Assembly (NCBI GenBank): GCA_023078685.1
Contig: JALGAS010000004.1
Span: forward strand, 2,604,001-2,668,000
From: Neopestalotiopsis rosae
Taxonomy: Eukaryota; Ascomycota; Sordariomycetes; Amphisphaeriales; Sporocadaceae
Direction of reading: 5' to 3'
Length of the DNA stretch: 64,000 nt
Within the stretch, counting starts at the first letter, position 1. Each line of letters begins with the position of its first letter. This document shows positions 1-12,241 of the stretch, piece after piece. Both the position numbers and the translations under genes were made by a program. The notes beneath the pieces were generated by a model, which was not told the origin of the DNA, made no database searches, and saw nothing but the letters and a program-made list of their open reading frames with translations.

Positions 1-1525
1 ACTGCATTCGCATTATAGTATGGTTTAGCTTAGCATTGATGCAAAATCTATCACTTATTCCAGGCTCGAAGTTCAATTGATGATCTTTTCTTGGAACGAA
101 TCGCGCAAAAGCTAATCCTGAAATTTGGTGTACATTGTGCATCTTCAAGCTGAGTGCACGTAATTTGTAATGAATATCATCGTATTCGCCGTAGATCTGA
201 TCAGAGAACGTGTTCCGTGGCATTGTATCAGCGCCCATGTTCACGAGTTTCCAGTGCTAAACCAAGTTGTGGAGTACTATCAAGAGCTAGAATCACTTCG
301 CAATTCTTTTCTATCTTTCTATTCCCCTATGCTTGTTCCATAGATCGAGCATATACACATACAGGCATGCACCGCCCGCACCTGGATTGTGCTTGGCCTC
401 CCCAACCATATACGGTCATTTTTCTGACCTATTGAACCTGCTTCTTACGAACAATTGGGCATTGGCAGAGTAGACTTTGAAATTTGCTGTCTTTCATAAG
501 TATACGGAGTTCGAGAGCCAAGCCATACCTGACTCCACGCCGACAACAAACTTGATGTTGGTCGGCTGGACGATGATGGGACCAGACCTAGTTGCATCCG
601 AACATAGCTATTCAAGTATATGGATGGTGATATGAAATACCTTGTTGGGTGCAGCGAGTCAGTAGTCCAGGTAATCTATAGAGCGAATGCGTTTCTGAAA
701 AGCTACTTCAATATGTCCGAGTGTATCACGAAAATCACACGTTACAAATAGAACAAGCCTTACATTTTTTCTACCATCTTTGAGGAGAGATCCCTATCGT
801 TTTGACATGAGCCGAAGTGATTCTACTTGATACAATGGTTCCATTACCGCTCGATAGTATTGTATCCAGAAAATGCATCGTACCGTCGTGCACTCAACCA
901 ATCCGGTAGCAATATATATTGACTGATCCAACGGTCACTGGTCGAAGATAGGAGATGAAAGACACTTGAAATAAATATGCCTCGGATTCTTTCGAAAAGG
1001 ATGGGTTAGAAATTATGGAAAAGCCAAGAAAAGACAAGCAGTACTCATGGACTTGTACTAGATCGTCAAATGTTGATATATATACTGAAGCACTGGATTA
1101 GTTGTCATACAAAAGTCACGTAGACTTCATCGAGGTCCATGTACACGCAGCAAATTTATAAATATATACGCATTAGTTTCGAACTTTTGGCCGTTTCCAG
1201 TGTGTTAGTAGTGCGTTGGAATGGGATAATCAACTGAAGTCTGATTATTCCAGTCGCGTGTCGCGTCGACGCTCGATCGCGACCGCCTTGAACAATCAGA
1301 CAATCCCCAAAATTTCGCATTGTTCTGAGGAAAGTAAACTAGTCAAGTCAAAATATTAATTCTGCCTTTTGCCACCAATAACGCCATTATCACAAATCTC
1401 GATAGCATCATTCTCCATTAAACGGCCATTCAGGTATCGAAGAAGTCCGGACGAGGCCTGCTGACCCACCGAATGTCCTGGCTGTTGATGCCGGTTGCAG
1501 AAAGTTAACCCGTTTGGCGGTCATC
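1..1525. other. Left-edge intergenic stretch
   Basis: About 1.5 kb of AT-rich sequence upstream of REC8. Only short open frames occur, none with recognisable protein content, plausible codon use or consistent splice signals. It may hold the REC8 promoter in its last few hundred bases. No tRNA-like box, repeat or mobile element was recognised. Confidence 0.6.
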
Positions 1526-3812
1526 ATGTTCTACAGCCACGAGAGTGAGTCTACCTACAACCCTTTGACACGGTATATACACCTAGGTATCCTTACTGAC
1601 AGCTCATAGTTCTCGCCAGCCACCAGTATGGCGTGGCCACAATCTGGTACGTCCTCATCACTTGCGGGCTTCTACACGCCAATATAGAATTGTGCCCAAC
1701 TCCTGGTGACCTCTTGGATCGATTCTGGACAAGACTAAATACCTCTAGGATCGTGGCAACTATGGGCAACAAGTCGACCACAAAAAGAGTGAGCAAAAGG
1801 GCAATAGAAGATGTCGACCTCGCCAGAGCTTGCGAGAAGATCATTGAGCCCGGCGCTCCAATCGCCCTACGCCTGCAGGGCAGCCTCCTGTTTGGTGTCT
1901 CAAAGGTCTATCAGCGAAAGTGTCAATATATGCTCAGCGATGTACAAAAGATCCAAGGACACATGATGCACTTTTTCAAAACAGTTGGTGCAAATCAATT
2001 GGAACCTGGAGAATTCAGGGTCAGGTAAGTATTCAGCTTCCAAGCCAGGTCCCAAGCCTCGTCCCAAAATCCAAAATCCGAATTCCCAAGACAAGAAGCT
2101 AAACACTCACTTGCACAACCAGACCCGAAAATCTGATGATTATGGACGACCCTGACTTCTTTCCAACGGCACATATCCTACCAGATCCGACTGAAGAAAT
2201 GTTCTTCTTCAGTCAGCCCAGCAAACAATCAACTCAAGCAACCAATAAGACATCCTCGCAAATGTCTCCATACTCAACCCAGTCTCCTGGCAGCTCCTCT
2301 GGCAATGAGAACTTCCCTTTTCAAATGGGATTTCGAGAATCAAGCATCACTGCATCCCATGCTTCTCAGCAAGGCCTTCAAGGTCTCTCCTCTGCACAGA
2401 AGCCCACGAAAATGGCCAACGACGATGACCCCTTTGGAGATGGAGAAGAGCCTATTGACTTGGGCTTTTCAATTGACGAGCACGGCAACATTATTGAAGG
2501 TCTGGAGTCTGCGCCTGCCATTGTCTATGAGCCTGTCTTACCAGGCATGCCATCTCTGGCAGGTGCGGATACTGCTGATGCACAACACCAATCACAACCC
2601 GATGAGCAAGATGATGTTTTCATGATGGATGAAGATCCACTGCCTGAGGCAAATGGTTTCCCTGCAAGTCAAGCAGTAGAGGGCAACAGCAAGAACAATG
2701 TCGTTGTCGCCGCTGAGCAGGAGCAGATTCAAAACCTCGCTCCGAACGGTCATCATCAGAAGAAGCGCAAGTTAATTCACGCCGACCACGAGATTCAGAT
2801 CTCTAGGGTTACGCTCCGCAACTGGCAGACAGATTATCTGCAGAATTGTGGCCCTCAAAAGCCACCAGCGGTCGGAATCCAACAAGCAAGAGAGAACGCG
2901 ATCCACCTCACCTTTGGCTTGGGTATTGGCAATATTGGCCAGAGCCTTGACATACCTGGTGTGATCCATCCTCTGGCCATGGAGTTCTCTGGCGACTCCT
3001 TGTTCACCGCCCTCACTGGCCTTGAGATTCTGGAAAAGCCGAAAAAGCGTAAGAGGGGCCGCCCAGCAAAGAAAGATATCATGGATGCAGGCGAGGAAGA
3101 ACGACGAGTTCGTCCCAGACTTGAGAACAATGCCGACGAAGAAGAGATGCATCGCGGTGGGGTGGAATTGAATGAGGCGCTCGACTTTGGACTAGAGCAT
3201 AGCCCTCCAGAGATTGGACGAGAGGCACAATCTGCCATGGATGACAATCCGTCATCTGCCATGCCCTGGAATCGACTTTCGTCCGTCAGGCACGGTTCCT
3301 CAGCCCAGAGACCCGGATCCGTCCAGCATGCCCGAGACCAGTCGAGTCCTCTGGGCCGACGTGGTGCAGACCAAGAGATTGTGCGCTATGATTCTGATAT
3401 CGACATGGGTGGGATGGATAATGAAGCCGGCGGCTATCATTCAGACGACTCTTTCGACATGGGCCGGCTCAATGAGGCTGAGGCACCTCCAGTCGAGCAA
3501 CTATCTACGCAGGACCAGAGTCAGAAAATGAGAGAAGCTCTCGACCGCGAAGGTGGCAAATTCCTCGGGTATGTGGAGTCGATGATGCAGGAACATGGCG
3601 AACGCTACTACGACAATGACGCCGAACTTCAGCGCCGATGGCTCGACTTTGATGACATGTTTGTGCCTAATGACACTACCCGGGCAACTGCAGCACAGGC
3701 GTTCTATCATGTTCTGACGCTGGTCACCAAGGGTCAGATGCTTGTCAAGCAGGATGGCGAGGGCAAGGAGCCGTTTGGAAGAATTCACACGGGCCTTGAG
3801 GGTTTCTCGTGA
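1526..3812 (+). CDS. rec8: Meiotic cohesin kleisin Rec8 (Rad21/Rec8 family)
   Basis: Alpha-kleisin subunit of cohesin, which bridges the SMC1-SMC3 heads and holds sister chromatids together, in Rec8's case in meiosis. Exons are 1526-1544, 1610-1646, 1749-2024 and 2123-3812, giving 673 residues. The N-terminus MFYSHEILASHQYGVATIW is the Rad21/Rec8 N-domain signature and continues after intron 2 as IVATMGNKSTTKRVSKR, then ALRLQGSLLFGVSKVY. PENLMIMDDPDF after intron 3 closes the N-domain. The middle is long, acidic and low in complexity, as usual for kleisins, with a basic KKRKRGRPAKK patch near residue 420. The last 60 residues (AFYHVLTLVTKGQMLV) form the winged helix that binds SMC1. Rec8 rather than Rad21 is my reading of the N-domain. 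The 19-nt first exon and tiny second exon are easily missed by gene finders. It converges on the Rab escort gene. Confidence 0.93.
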
Positions 3813-4294
3813 GCATCACAAGCGCGATCGTGGGCACTACACGAAATGGCGATGGCGAGTGTGAGCATTTGTGCTCACTTCTGGGTTTTCTGAGTCTTGA
3901 CCAATGGCATTATCCTCTCGGGGCGGAAAGCTCTGGTCCAATGCTACGCTTGGCGAGACATACCATTGGGACCAAAAAATTACCGTGGACAAATCATACT
4001 GGGCTTGCCTTGCAATTATGGTCTCCGAAAGCAGGTTTCGGGGCATTTGAGAAAGCCTTTGGCTGACAGCGAATCTTTGGGATTCAAATTATGGGGATCT
4101 GTCCTGGTTTATCTTTTGCACAGACTGGGGACATTACTGCAGATTTCGTGGATCATCGCGGGCCACAAGATATACCGGGACTTTTGCTAGAGGAGCATAA
4201 TTAGATCGTTCAATGCAACTTTGCCATGAATCATGAATTGCTTATCATTTCGAGTGAGCGTACTACCTAAATGTGCGCCTCAAATTCCTTCTCT
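3813..4294. other. Convergent 3' intergenic region, REC8/MRS6
   Basis: About 480 bases between the stops of two convergent genes, expected to hold both 3' untranslated regions and polyadenylation signals. No further gene is seen. Confidence 0.6.
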
Positions 4295-6144
4295 TCAGTC
4301 ATACACGTCATCATCATGGGCATCGGCGCCTTCCCGATCCTCGAATATCATGTACTCGCTCTCTTGTGCCTCCTCCCCGGATGCCAGCTTCCAAGCATCC
4401 AATACGACATCGAGATTGGCGTCTCCAAAGGCAAGCTCGTGCGGAAGGGAAGGGAAAGAGAAATGTGGCACTGAGCCGATCATCTCCGTTGACGGGCTTC
4501 TTGCACTGATTGCTTGCTCATAGTACAGACGGTATAGGCTGATTGGCGTTTCCTCTTCGCCAGAAGCGGCGAGCAGGAGCTCGAGTGCCTTTTCGAGCTT
4601 CTCCTTTGAAGACGTCGAGGCCACCGTGGTGAGATATATGGTACCTAGTACACGTCATCTGTCAGTGATGGAGATACAAAAAAATGATACTGCTATTTTG
4701 AATATTGTGCGGCTGACAGTGAATATCAGTTTGTTAGAGGTCACTTTTCGTCAAAGCATCGCTCAGACAATGTAGATAAGTGTTGATCTAAATAATCACA
4801 ACACTGTGCTTAACTGAAGGCAGTAAGTAAAGAATCAGACTTACTCTGGCCATTGGGACATTCTCCCGTCTCACTCGAGTGGACGAGGGCGTACACAGGA
4901 TAGTCAGCTGAGGCGTCTGAGGGTTGTATGCTTCCCGTCGGGAAAGCCACCACGGTGACTGCAGGCGTGGGAGCGCCTTCGACCACGGCCTTGAAGAGAT
5001 CCCGCAGCGGCGACTTCACCACCGCGATCAGTTTGCTGATTGCTTGCCCATCGGTTGCAGCATCCATCAATGAGAACAACGTTCGCGCTTGAACAGAAAT
5101 CTCGTTTGTCAAGTCAAGGCTCAAAAGGTCTTTTTCGCCATCGGGCTTGACCTGCATGCCCGTGTCGAGCATGTAGATGCCACCGCCGACCGCACCTGCA
5201 CGGCAGGCAACTTGTGCCACTTCAGACAGGCCACCCCATTTCGGGTACACTGCACAGAAACCGGGGCCAAAGACGCCTATCGAGGAGAGATGGCGGCTCA
5301 GAGCTGCCAGGCCGTCCTTGACGGTGACGTTTCCGTCTATTGTCAGGGTCAGGGCGAGGATGGAGTTTCGCAGATTGTCATCCAGTTTGAACTGCGCCGT
5401 TAAAAAGTCCGAGAGAGGCGAGTCGGCGTGCGCTTGCCATGATTCCTTCTGTTCCTCCGAGTTGTAATCCATGGCGAATTTCATAAACTTCATCAAGGCT
5501 CGTTTGGATTTGGCGGGAATCGACGAGCTGGAGAAGACATCCTCACGACTGCTGGGGATGCGCGAGAGTTTTGCGGGTGCTTCATCTCCTTGGCCGGGCT
5601 CGTAGATGTAGAAGGAGCCAACCGAGAGGAACTCGACCTGGCGGTAGGCCCGAGAGGAGACGAGTTGCGCGAGCAGCTTGGATCGGGTATGGATGATCTG
5701 TGGCGCCAGAGCCAGGGAGTAGGCGCGAGGATATCCCAGTCCCTTTGCTTCAGCCTCGGGGTGCCTCCACGCCGACGCATTTCGAAAGATGCCGTCCTTT
5801 GGCTTGGCTCCGCCCTCCTCGGCTGCTGACGTCGCCGCCGGAGCGTTCCCATGTGAGACAGCAAAGCTATCAGCTTCCTGCAGGCTCAAGGCAGCTTCAT
5901 GTTGACCATAGTAGTCGTTGGGATCCAGGTGTAGAATACGCTTGTCCGACCTAGACAAGGCTCTTTCATCATAGATCGCGGCTAGGTCAGTCAGATGGAA
6001 TTTTGCATTCTTCCCGAACGATAGAGGAAAAGGGGCGATGTGTTGCATGGACGGAGAGATGGCAGCTTACAGCGCAAGCAGTGACTGCTGCAGCCCTGTG
6101 CCGCAAATCACAACATCATATGGTTCTTCGCCAAGCGACTCCAT
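4295..6144 (-). CDS. mrs6: Rab escort protein (Mrs6/REP, GDI superfamily)
   Basis: Presents newly made Rab GTPases to Rab geranylgeranyl transferase and delivers the prenylated Rab to membranes. Exons on the minus strand are 6144-6071, 5962-4845 and 4644-4295, giving 513 residues, a usual length for fungal REP. The start lies in a short first exon coding MESLGEEPYDVVICGTGLQQ, the GDI/REP dinucleotide-fold motif. Splicing to 5962 gives ALALSRSDKRILHLDPNDYY, the diagnostic second GDI motif. YPKWGGLSEVAQVACRAGA is the third conserved GDI/REP block. The insert between the first blocks and the low similarity to GDI at the C-terminus favour REP over Rab-GDI. The last intron joins GQ to STIYLTTVAS. 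Introns have gtaagc and gtaagt donors. REP against GDI is the only real ambiguity. Confidence 0.93.
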
Positions 6145-6940
6145 GGCGTCGCTATTTCTCTCTGAGAGTAAATAGATCTATTCTCAAATGGGAACTGAAG
6201 AAGGAGAAGCAAACAACTGTATGTCTCAGCGCGTCTGTCAGGTGATTCTTCTTCCGCTTAGAAGCAGATGGATTGAACCCATCCCGTCCCGCCAGTTGCC
6301 AGTCAATAACCCCACGCTGGTTTGGCTTACAAAAGGTCCACTACAAGAGCTCAAGCTTGAGTGCTGGCAGCACTGGGCCTAGCACTGATTCAATGGGTGG
6401 ACTGGTGGACCTCAGTGGAGGGAGGTACTTGGGTACTTTGAGAACAGCAATGCACGGGTCCACATATGCCCGGTCCGAGCTGCTCGTCGCTGCACACACT
6501 GAAAGGTGCCGACCGAATTTCGCAAAGCTTTTCTCTCTTTTCCCTTTTTTACAACTCACCCGCTCAACAACACCTGCTTTCCGCTGCCTTTTTTCTCACA
6601 GCACTGCCGGCGAGGAGCGCCTTTCATTAGGCTGCTCGAATCAAATGGGCGGCAGAGCGAATTGTCGTCTCGTATCTACTGTCATGGATTCTCAACCTGA
6701 TATGACGGTTCGAAGAGTTGATATATGCATTTTAAAATCTGCCAAATTTCTTATCGCACGTTATTACGCTCGTAGACAGAGTGAATGTCTGTCAACATCC
6801 TAGCGAAGCCAATACGAACGAAGCTGGAGACAGGATGGAAATCTGATTGGAATGTTGCTTGAAGAAAAATGTGATCCTTCAGCGACTGAAAATACTGAAC
6901 TGTCTATCTGGGTGCATAATGTTTACATCGACATCACTTC
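6145..6940. other. Intergenic region upstream of MRS6
   Basis: About 0.8 kb holding the MRS6 promoter and the 3' region of the PAN-domain gene. Open frames here (for example on the plus strand at 6273-6803) are compositionally unlike protein and have no recognisable domain. Confidence 0.55.
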
Positions 6941-8273
6941 TCACGTACCAACCCGAGTGGCGGACTGCGCATACTGATTGACCCTAATGTATTCCTTCTT
7001 GCTCATGTCCGTATGCAACCAACACCAATTGTTGTCCGTTCCCTGCGTGCCTGCGTTGATCCACACGGCTCCCATGCAAAGACTCGTTTGGGCACACGAA
7101 GCCACGCAGTCATCCATGGAATACGCAGTGTGGTGTGACAGATCGAACCCATCATGGGACAAGCCACACTCTCGCGTGAAGTCGACATTGGTCGCGGGAT
7201 CTGTGTAGGTGGTCCCGTTGGCACCGGGGCAAGAGGGCATCCCCGTCAAGGTCGGAGTTGTTCCGGTGCTCGAAGTACCCGTTGCTTGAGGTGACGATGT
7301 CGACGTTGGACTAGATCAAACGGATAAGAATTTGAAACATGATGTGCACGGCTCGCCATCGGCCTGTGTTCGCGTGAAAGGCTGCTTGACTTACCTAGGA
7401 TTCGCCGTCTGGTGTCGTAGCTTGAGGCCCAGGACGACGCCGAGGACAATGGCTATAATGAGCAAGACGGCGCATACCACGATCCAGAACGTGCGCCTCC
7501 TCAGGCCGCATATTCTTGGAGTCTTAAATACTCGGTCAAACACGGATCGTCTTGGCGTCACGGGAATCTTTTCTGTCGCATCGGGCTGGACGACTTCAAG
7601 CCCTTGTTCTGGCGGAAGCCATTCGGGTGCTTCTGACTGTAACATGTTGGCATTAGTTCTTGAACTGAATTATTTATCTTCTGATTTGCCTCAGCTGATT
7701 CTGACGTTGGAGATATTGCTTCTCAAGACTCTGGAATGCGCAAAATCATCGCTGGACCCCGTCTGGAATTGACACCCGTGTCTCAGACTCATAGTGCTGG
7801 ATATGCCATTGTCGCAGATCTCAACGTGACACAGAAAACAGAGCAGTGGTAACAAGAGACAAGAAATCCTTACTGACCTGGGCTCCCCTTGCAAACATGC
7901 TCGAGTATACAGGCTCTATTCCTGGTTCTGGAGGGTGCCACTCTGGGAGCGTCGAAGGGGTGCCCAACGTCGAGGCATTCGAGGCGCTCCAGCTGACATA
8001 CCGGCCGTGCTCGTACAGACCTTTTTGCCTGCTGAAGCCATCGCCGTGCCCGAAGTCGGCGAAATCATCCCACTGGGCTACATGGCCAGCTTCGGCGCAG
8101 TCCCAACAGTACGGAGCATTAGCTGCTTTCGAGTGCGGGCAAGTAGCTGGGGAGGCGGCTGTGGCGATCCGATGTATGTGATCAGCTCTTTCCCAGGTGG
8201 TGGGTGTTTTCGATTCAGTCTCTCTGCCGTGACTCGCAGTCGAGGGCGATCCGAAGCCGTCACCGAAGTCCAT
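6941..8273 (-). CDS. Type II membrane protein with PAN/apple-like extracellular domain
   Basis: Function not known; it looks like a single-pass cell-surface protein. Minus-strand exons are 8273-7878, 7636-7395 and 7310-6941, giving 335 residues. There is no signal peptide. A cytoplasmic N-terminal part of about 175 residues has two copies of a PEWxPPExG(I/L)E motif, one on each side of intron 1, followed by a basic stretch and one strong membrane segment (TFWIVVCAVLLIIAIVLGVV). A Ser/Thr-rich stalk (TSTSSPQATGTSSTGTTP) leads to a Cys-containing domain of about 80 residues (CGLSHDGFDLS, DDCVASCAQTSLCMGAVW, NNWCWLH), whose spacing resembles PAN/apple folds that bind sugar or protein. Proteins of this plan are frequent in filamentous ascomycetes and mostly unstudied. 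The C-terminus could extend through a further intron, since a gtacgt donor-like site overlaps the stop. Confidence 0.62.
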
Positions 8274-10686
8274 TGATCCTAGTTTCGCTTCTCAATCAAT
8301 GATGACGGGTCAGGCACTTATGGTGCAGGATTTCCGAGAAGTGGAAGAACCATTGCTACCTGTGCATTGACTATTGCACAGTTTGTAGTGGACAGATAAT
8401 GGGGAGTGAGAACGAATCGACTATCCCATCTTTCCTGGCAAAGGGAGACGTGATCCCTGATCGTGGTTTCCATTATGACTACAGTGGAAAAGCATGTTGG
8501 TAGATACCAACACGCAAGGGACGGAGACTGGTGGCTATACAGCACAATGCTGCTTTGTTGCCAGATTGTGTTTGCTCTCAAAACGCCCTTGTTTACCGCA
8601 GGGAGGCGCAGACCCGCAGTTTTTGCCTCTTTTCTTCCCTTTGTAAACGAAGTTTTTGTTCAGTCATCTGCTGTAACATCTTTGCCTGGCACCGGACTAG
8701 ATGTGTTTGAGAGTATGTTGCGTACTTATGATCGTCTTGCCATGATGCCACCCACTGCCATTCCCTAGTTCCATAGTCAGTAATAGCTCAGTCAATCCAC
8801 GCCTATCACAGCATCTCGGCAGTATTGCCGTCCATAGCGCCAATAAGAATGTGTGAAAACGTTACATTCAAGACGGAAAGCTGAGTTGCCTTTGTTGCTG
8901 CAGATAGGAAACAGGAAACACCGCCATCTCTGACTCTGGCGTATAGTTGTCGGCAAATACTATATTGGGCAATGCGCATCTCATACAGACAGCCGACTGT
9001 GTTGACTTTTCAAGACATGGCACAATGCGACAACCCCCTCAATATCCGCCTTTGGCAGCGATCGACATGGTTTATAATGCGGGCGTCCAATTCGCGGGTG
9101 AGTGGTGAAAAGGTTATACCATAGTACCAATGAGCCGCAATGAGTGCCATATTCACGTTACAGTCGTTATATAACGTATCAATGAGTGCATATAGATTGT
9201 AGCAAGATCGGGATTCCATGGTAATACCTCTGCAGAAGCAGTAGTCATGTCAACCCCGTGACTAAGAGCGTATACGGTGATGGAAACTTTCGATAAACCT
9301 ACAAATGTTTTTTTTTATTTCCGAAACACCCAAGGGCTGTCTCGGGTAGTACCGTAACGTCCCGCGGGAATAAAAATGACCAAAGTCTTACCCATCGTAT
9401 GTCCTGACTTTGAAAATTTCATCTTTTTCTTGTGCCCGTCCAGCCATGTTGAAACTTGCATATCTCGGGTGGTACAAGCTCTGAGGAAATTTTACGCAAT
9501 GCCATTTCCTCATTGAGCACGAACCGTCCACACGTGCTTCCACGGGACGGGACGGATTTGGCCGTCCTCCTTCCAGAAATTCGTCCGTATATGTCGCCCC
9601 AGGTTTTCAACTGGCCATGTCTGAGGCCTGTCTCCCCATTGATGTACGGAACCACTTATTAAGGTTCATGAAATAAGAAATACTTCTCGAACCGCGAATG
9701 TAGCCGACTACATACATAGCTAGTCGTGGTTAATTGCAGGGGGCGCAAGGAGACAGGCGCAGAAAGGCATGTCCAAAGGGACCGTTCGGCGGGCTGAACC
9801 TTAACGCCTATAATGTGAACTACTACAGTGCCGACGTTCCTGGAGGCTCAAGGCAGGGGTTGGGATTGACTTCGAGAAGACTGTGCTCTAGTTGACACCT
9901 ATGAAAGAAATCTGTTGAAGTGATACTATCAATATGGTATTCAATTAATATGTGAAAAATTAAGTGCCTACTGAGTCCAAGCAGTTTCATATGTCGTTGA
10001 ACGATTGATGAATGTTGGGCTACAGATCCACCTAATTTTTACAAGTAAAAGTGACGTTTTCATGACTGTGCCTGGTGAAGACTATGCCAAGCCGTTTGGC
10101 AGGTCTATAGGTGACGTGACTCCAAGGCCGTGTAAGAGACTCAACCTTTTCTTGCTTTGTATAAATCTTTTGGAATTTGCAGCCAATGAAACCGCACATC
10201 GCACCATGCCGTGTCAATGTAGATGCGAGATCGACGATGATGATAGCCTCAAGTCGCCATTTTGGGAACAACAGCTCCGCCCAAAACTTGCGGCTGACTG
10301 AGCAATGGCTGGATTAGTGGCGTCAACCCAAAGTGATGCCACCGTCTGCCGTATGCATGTCCCAATCCGCATGAGGGCCTCGTGAGTAGGAGGATCGATG
10401 ATCTTTGCCATAACCGAACATCGTGAGATGCTCCGGGTTGAGAGGCAAGGGAACCAACAGCAGTTGCTCTACAACTGCGTACCATGTTTCTACCAATACA
10501 AAGGAAACCGGTGAAGAGGCTATCAAGTGAATGGATATAAATACCAGACACTGCCTCCCCGTGTCCAAGTCTCTTTTGACATCCAGCAACCATCTCCTGA
10601 TTCAGCAGCACAATCGAGCTTAACAGTCACTCCTCTACAGCATATCTATACTATCCCTCAGTTCTTCTCATAAACCAGAAGTCAAT
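8274..10686. other. Intergenic region with HsbA-like gene promoter
   Basis: About 2.4 kb between divergent genes. No open frame has recognisable coding character. A TATA-like element lies near its right end. It includes short poly-T runs (around 9310) but no repeat family or RNA gene that I can support. Confidence 0.55.
10536..10543 (+). promoter_or_regulatory. TATA box of the HsbA-like gene
   Basis: TATAAATA lies about 150 bases before the start codon at 10687. That places a start site about 30 bases downstream and a leader of roughly 110-120 bases, typical for strongly expressed fungal secreted proteins. Inferred from position and match only. Confidence 0.5.
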
Positions 10687-11358
10687 ATGCGTTTCTCCAC
10701 CTCGATATTTACCGCAGTCGTCTGCGCTACTGCCGCCACTGCTCAGCTCGCTGGCCTGAACAAGTTGGTTGCTGACATCACCAAGATCGCCTCGGATCTC
10801 GCCACCGTGCCCCCAAACACCAGCGTAAGTCGACCATGTAGTCGAATCGTCCCGCTTCCGTTGTATTAAGCTCACACAATGACTCTAGGCCCTTGCCAAC
10901 GATGTTTTCACAGTCCTTAGCGACCTTTCAGCTATCGGTGGAGGTGCAGGCGGCCTTTCCGGCATTGGCGCAGGAACCACTCCTGCCGTTGCTACTGGTC
11001 TCGTCACTCAGGTCGTCAACACCGTCTGCCCTGCGCTGGTGAGCCTCGAGAGGACCATTCCCACGCTGCCATTCCCCGCCAACCTGATCGTCGCCCTGCT
11101 CACAGCTGCTATCACCACCGCCGTTAACGTAAGTCTTCACTAAAAAAATGAATCATGTCCCCCGTATCGCCTAAGAAGCTATAAAATGGCTAATCTGATA
11201 TGCGCACCAAACAACAGACTGTCCTGAACGCCCTAAAGGCTCTGCCGACTGGTGCCGCCGGTGTGGATATCACTCCCGCTGTCAACTGCTTGACCACTAT
11301 TGTCTCCAACGTCAAGAGAGATCATGTTGAGCCCATTCCCGTTGCTTTCGCCGCATAA
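10687..11358 (+). CDS. Small secreted protein, hydrophobic-surface-binding (HsbA)-like
   Basis: Exons are 10687-10824, 10889-11128 and 11218-11358, giving 172 residues. All three exons join in phase 0 with gtaagt donors. An N-terminal signal peptide (MRFSTSIFTAVVCATAATAQ, cleavage probably after the first AxA) is followed by an Ala/Val/Leu-rich helical chain with repeated LxxLxxDI-like spacing. There are only two cysteines in the mature part (NTVCPAL, VNCLTT). Length, helical hydrophobic composition and signal peptide match HsbA-type cell-wall or surface proteins, which in Aspergillus adhere to hydrophobic solids and recruit hydrolases; that role is family knowledge, not visible here. Another kind of small secreted protein is possible. 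Confidence 0.62.
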
Positions 11359-12241
11359 ATTTGTGCTAGCGGAAGAAGAAAAGAATCAGGATGGTGGACT
11401 TCGAGATCGTTTCTGGAAAAAAGGAAACTCGGAGCTGGCCTGACGGGTTTTGCAAAGACTGCTCTGCTTGCCCTAGAGGAAAACCATGCATTCTTGGATG
11501 CATTTCGGGTCACCTTTTTCACCCCAAAACACCAAAACCCCCTTTCTCTCTGCTAGTGTCTCGTTTTGTGTTGCCTTTAAGTAGGTAGCACGTCCACTCG
11601 TTCGATAAATCAATAAATCCCGGGAACCCATAAAACATACTCGTCTTGTCCGAAATTTGTGACCCGAAAGAGCAGTCAGCGTGTAGAATTGCCAAAAGGT
11701 TATGAATGCGATCGACAAATGTAATGCCCCAATGTAATGATCAAGCTCCTGTTCCAGCCAGATTAAATTCCCATGTAGCAAGGCTGAGAAACAAACTGTA
11801 AGCTGAAGCTTGGGGTCTTCATGAGTAGAGCTTACCACGATTGCGTATGTACTTGAACATTTGGCAAACGAGTGAAAAGCTCGACGCAACGCACAATTAA
11901 ATTCCCGCATCAAGCCTCATCATCTGCGCAGTGTTCCAGTGTTTCTTACGAGGTTCGCAGAGGTAGCTTCGGCATAGGTCTTGCTCGCGGCTGCAAGTCA
12001 ACTTGTGCAGAATCTGGGTAGGGCGCCCATATTACATACACGGAGAGACCGAGCGTAGTGTTGAGATTGAGATGGGTCTTGCGAAACTCTTACATATATA
12101 CAAATACACGACCGCCCAGGTCCTGTTAACTCAAGAAGGACAACACCTTGTTGAACTGGATCCTCCCCAAATATAAATGATTCACAGCGCCGCCCCCGAG
12201 AGTGCTTCCATCCACAAACATTGCCCCCTCTCACTCTCTGA
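11359..12241. other. Intergenic region between HsbA-like and DUF202 genes
   Basis: About 0.9 kb between convergent genes, so mostly 3' untranslated sequence. A minus-strand open frame at 11473-11913 lacks any recognisable domain, and I do not regard it as a gene. Confidence 0.55.

Noticed and set aside
6255..6300. tRNA-like B box (GGTTCAATCC on minus)
   Set aside because: The T stem does not pair in the correct register and no acceptor or anticodon arms could be built.
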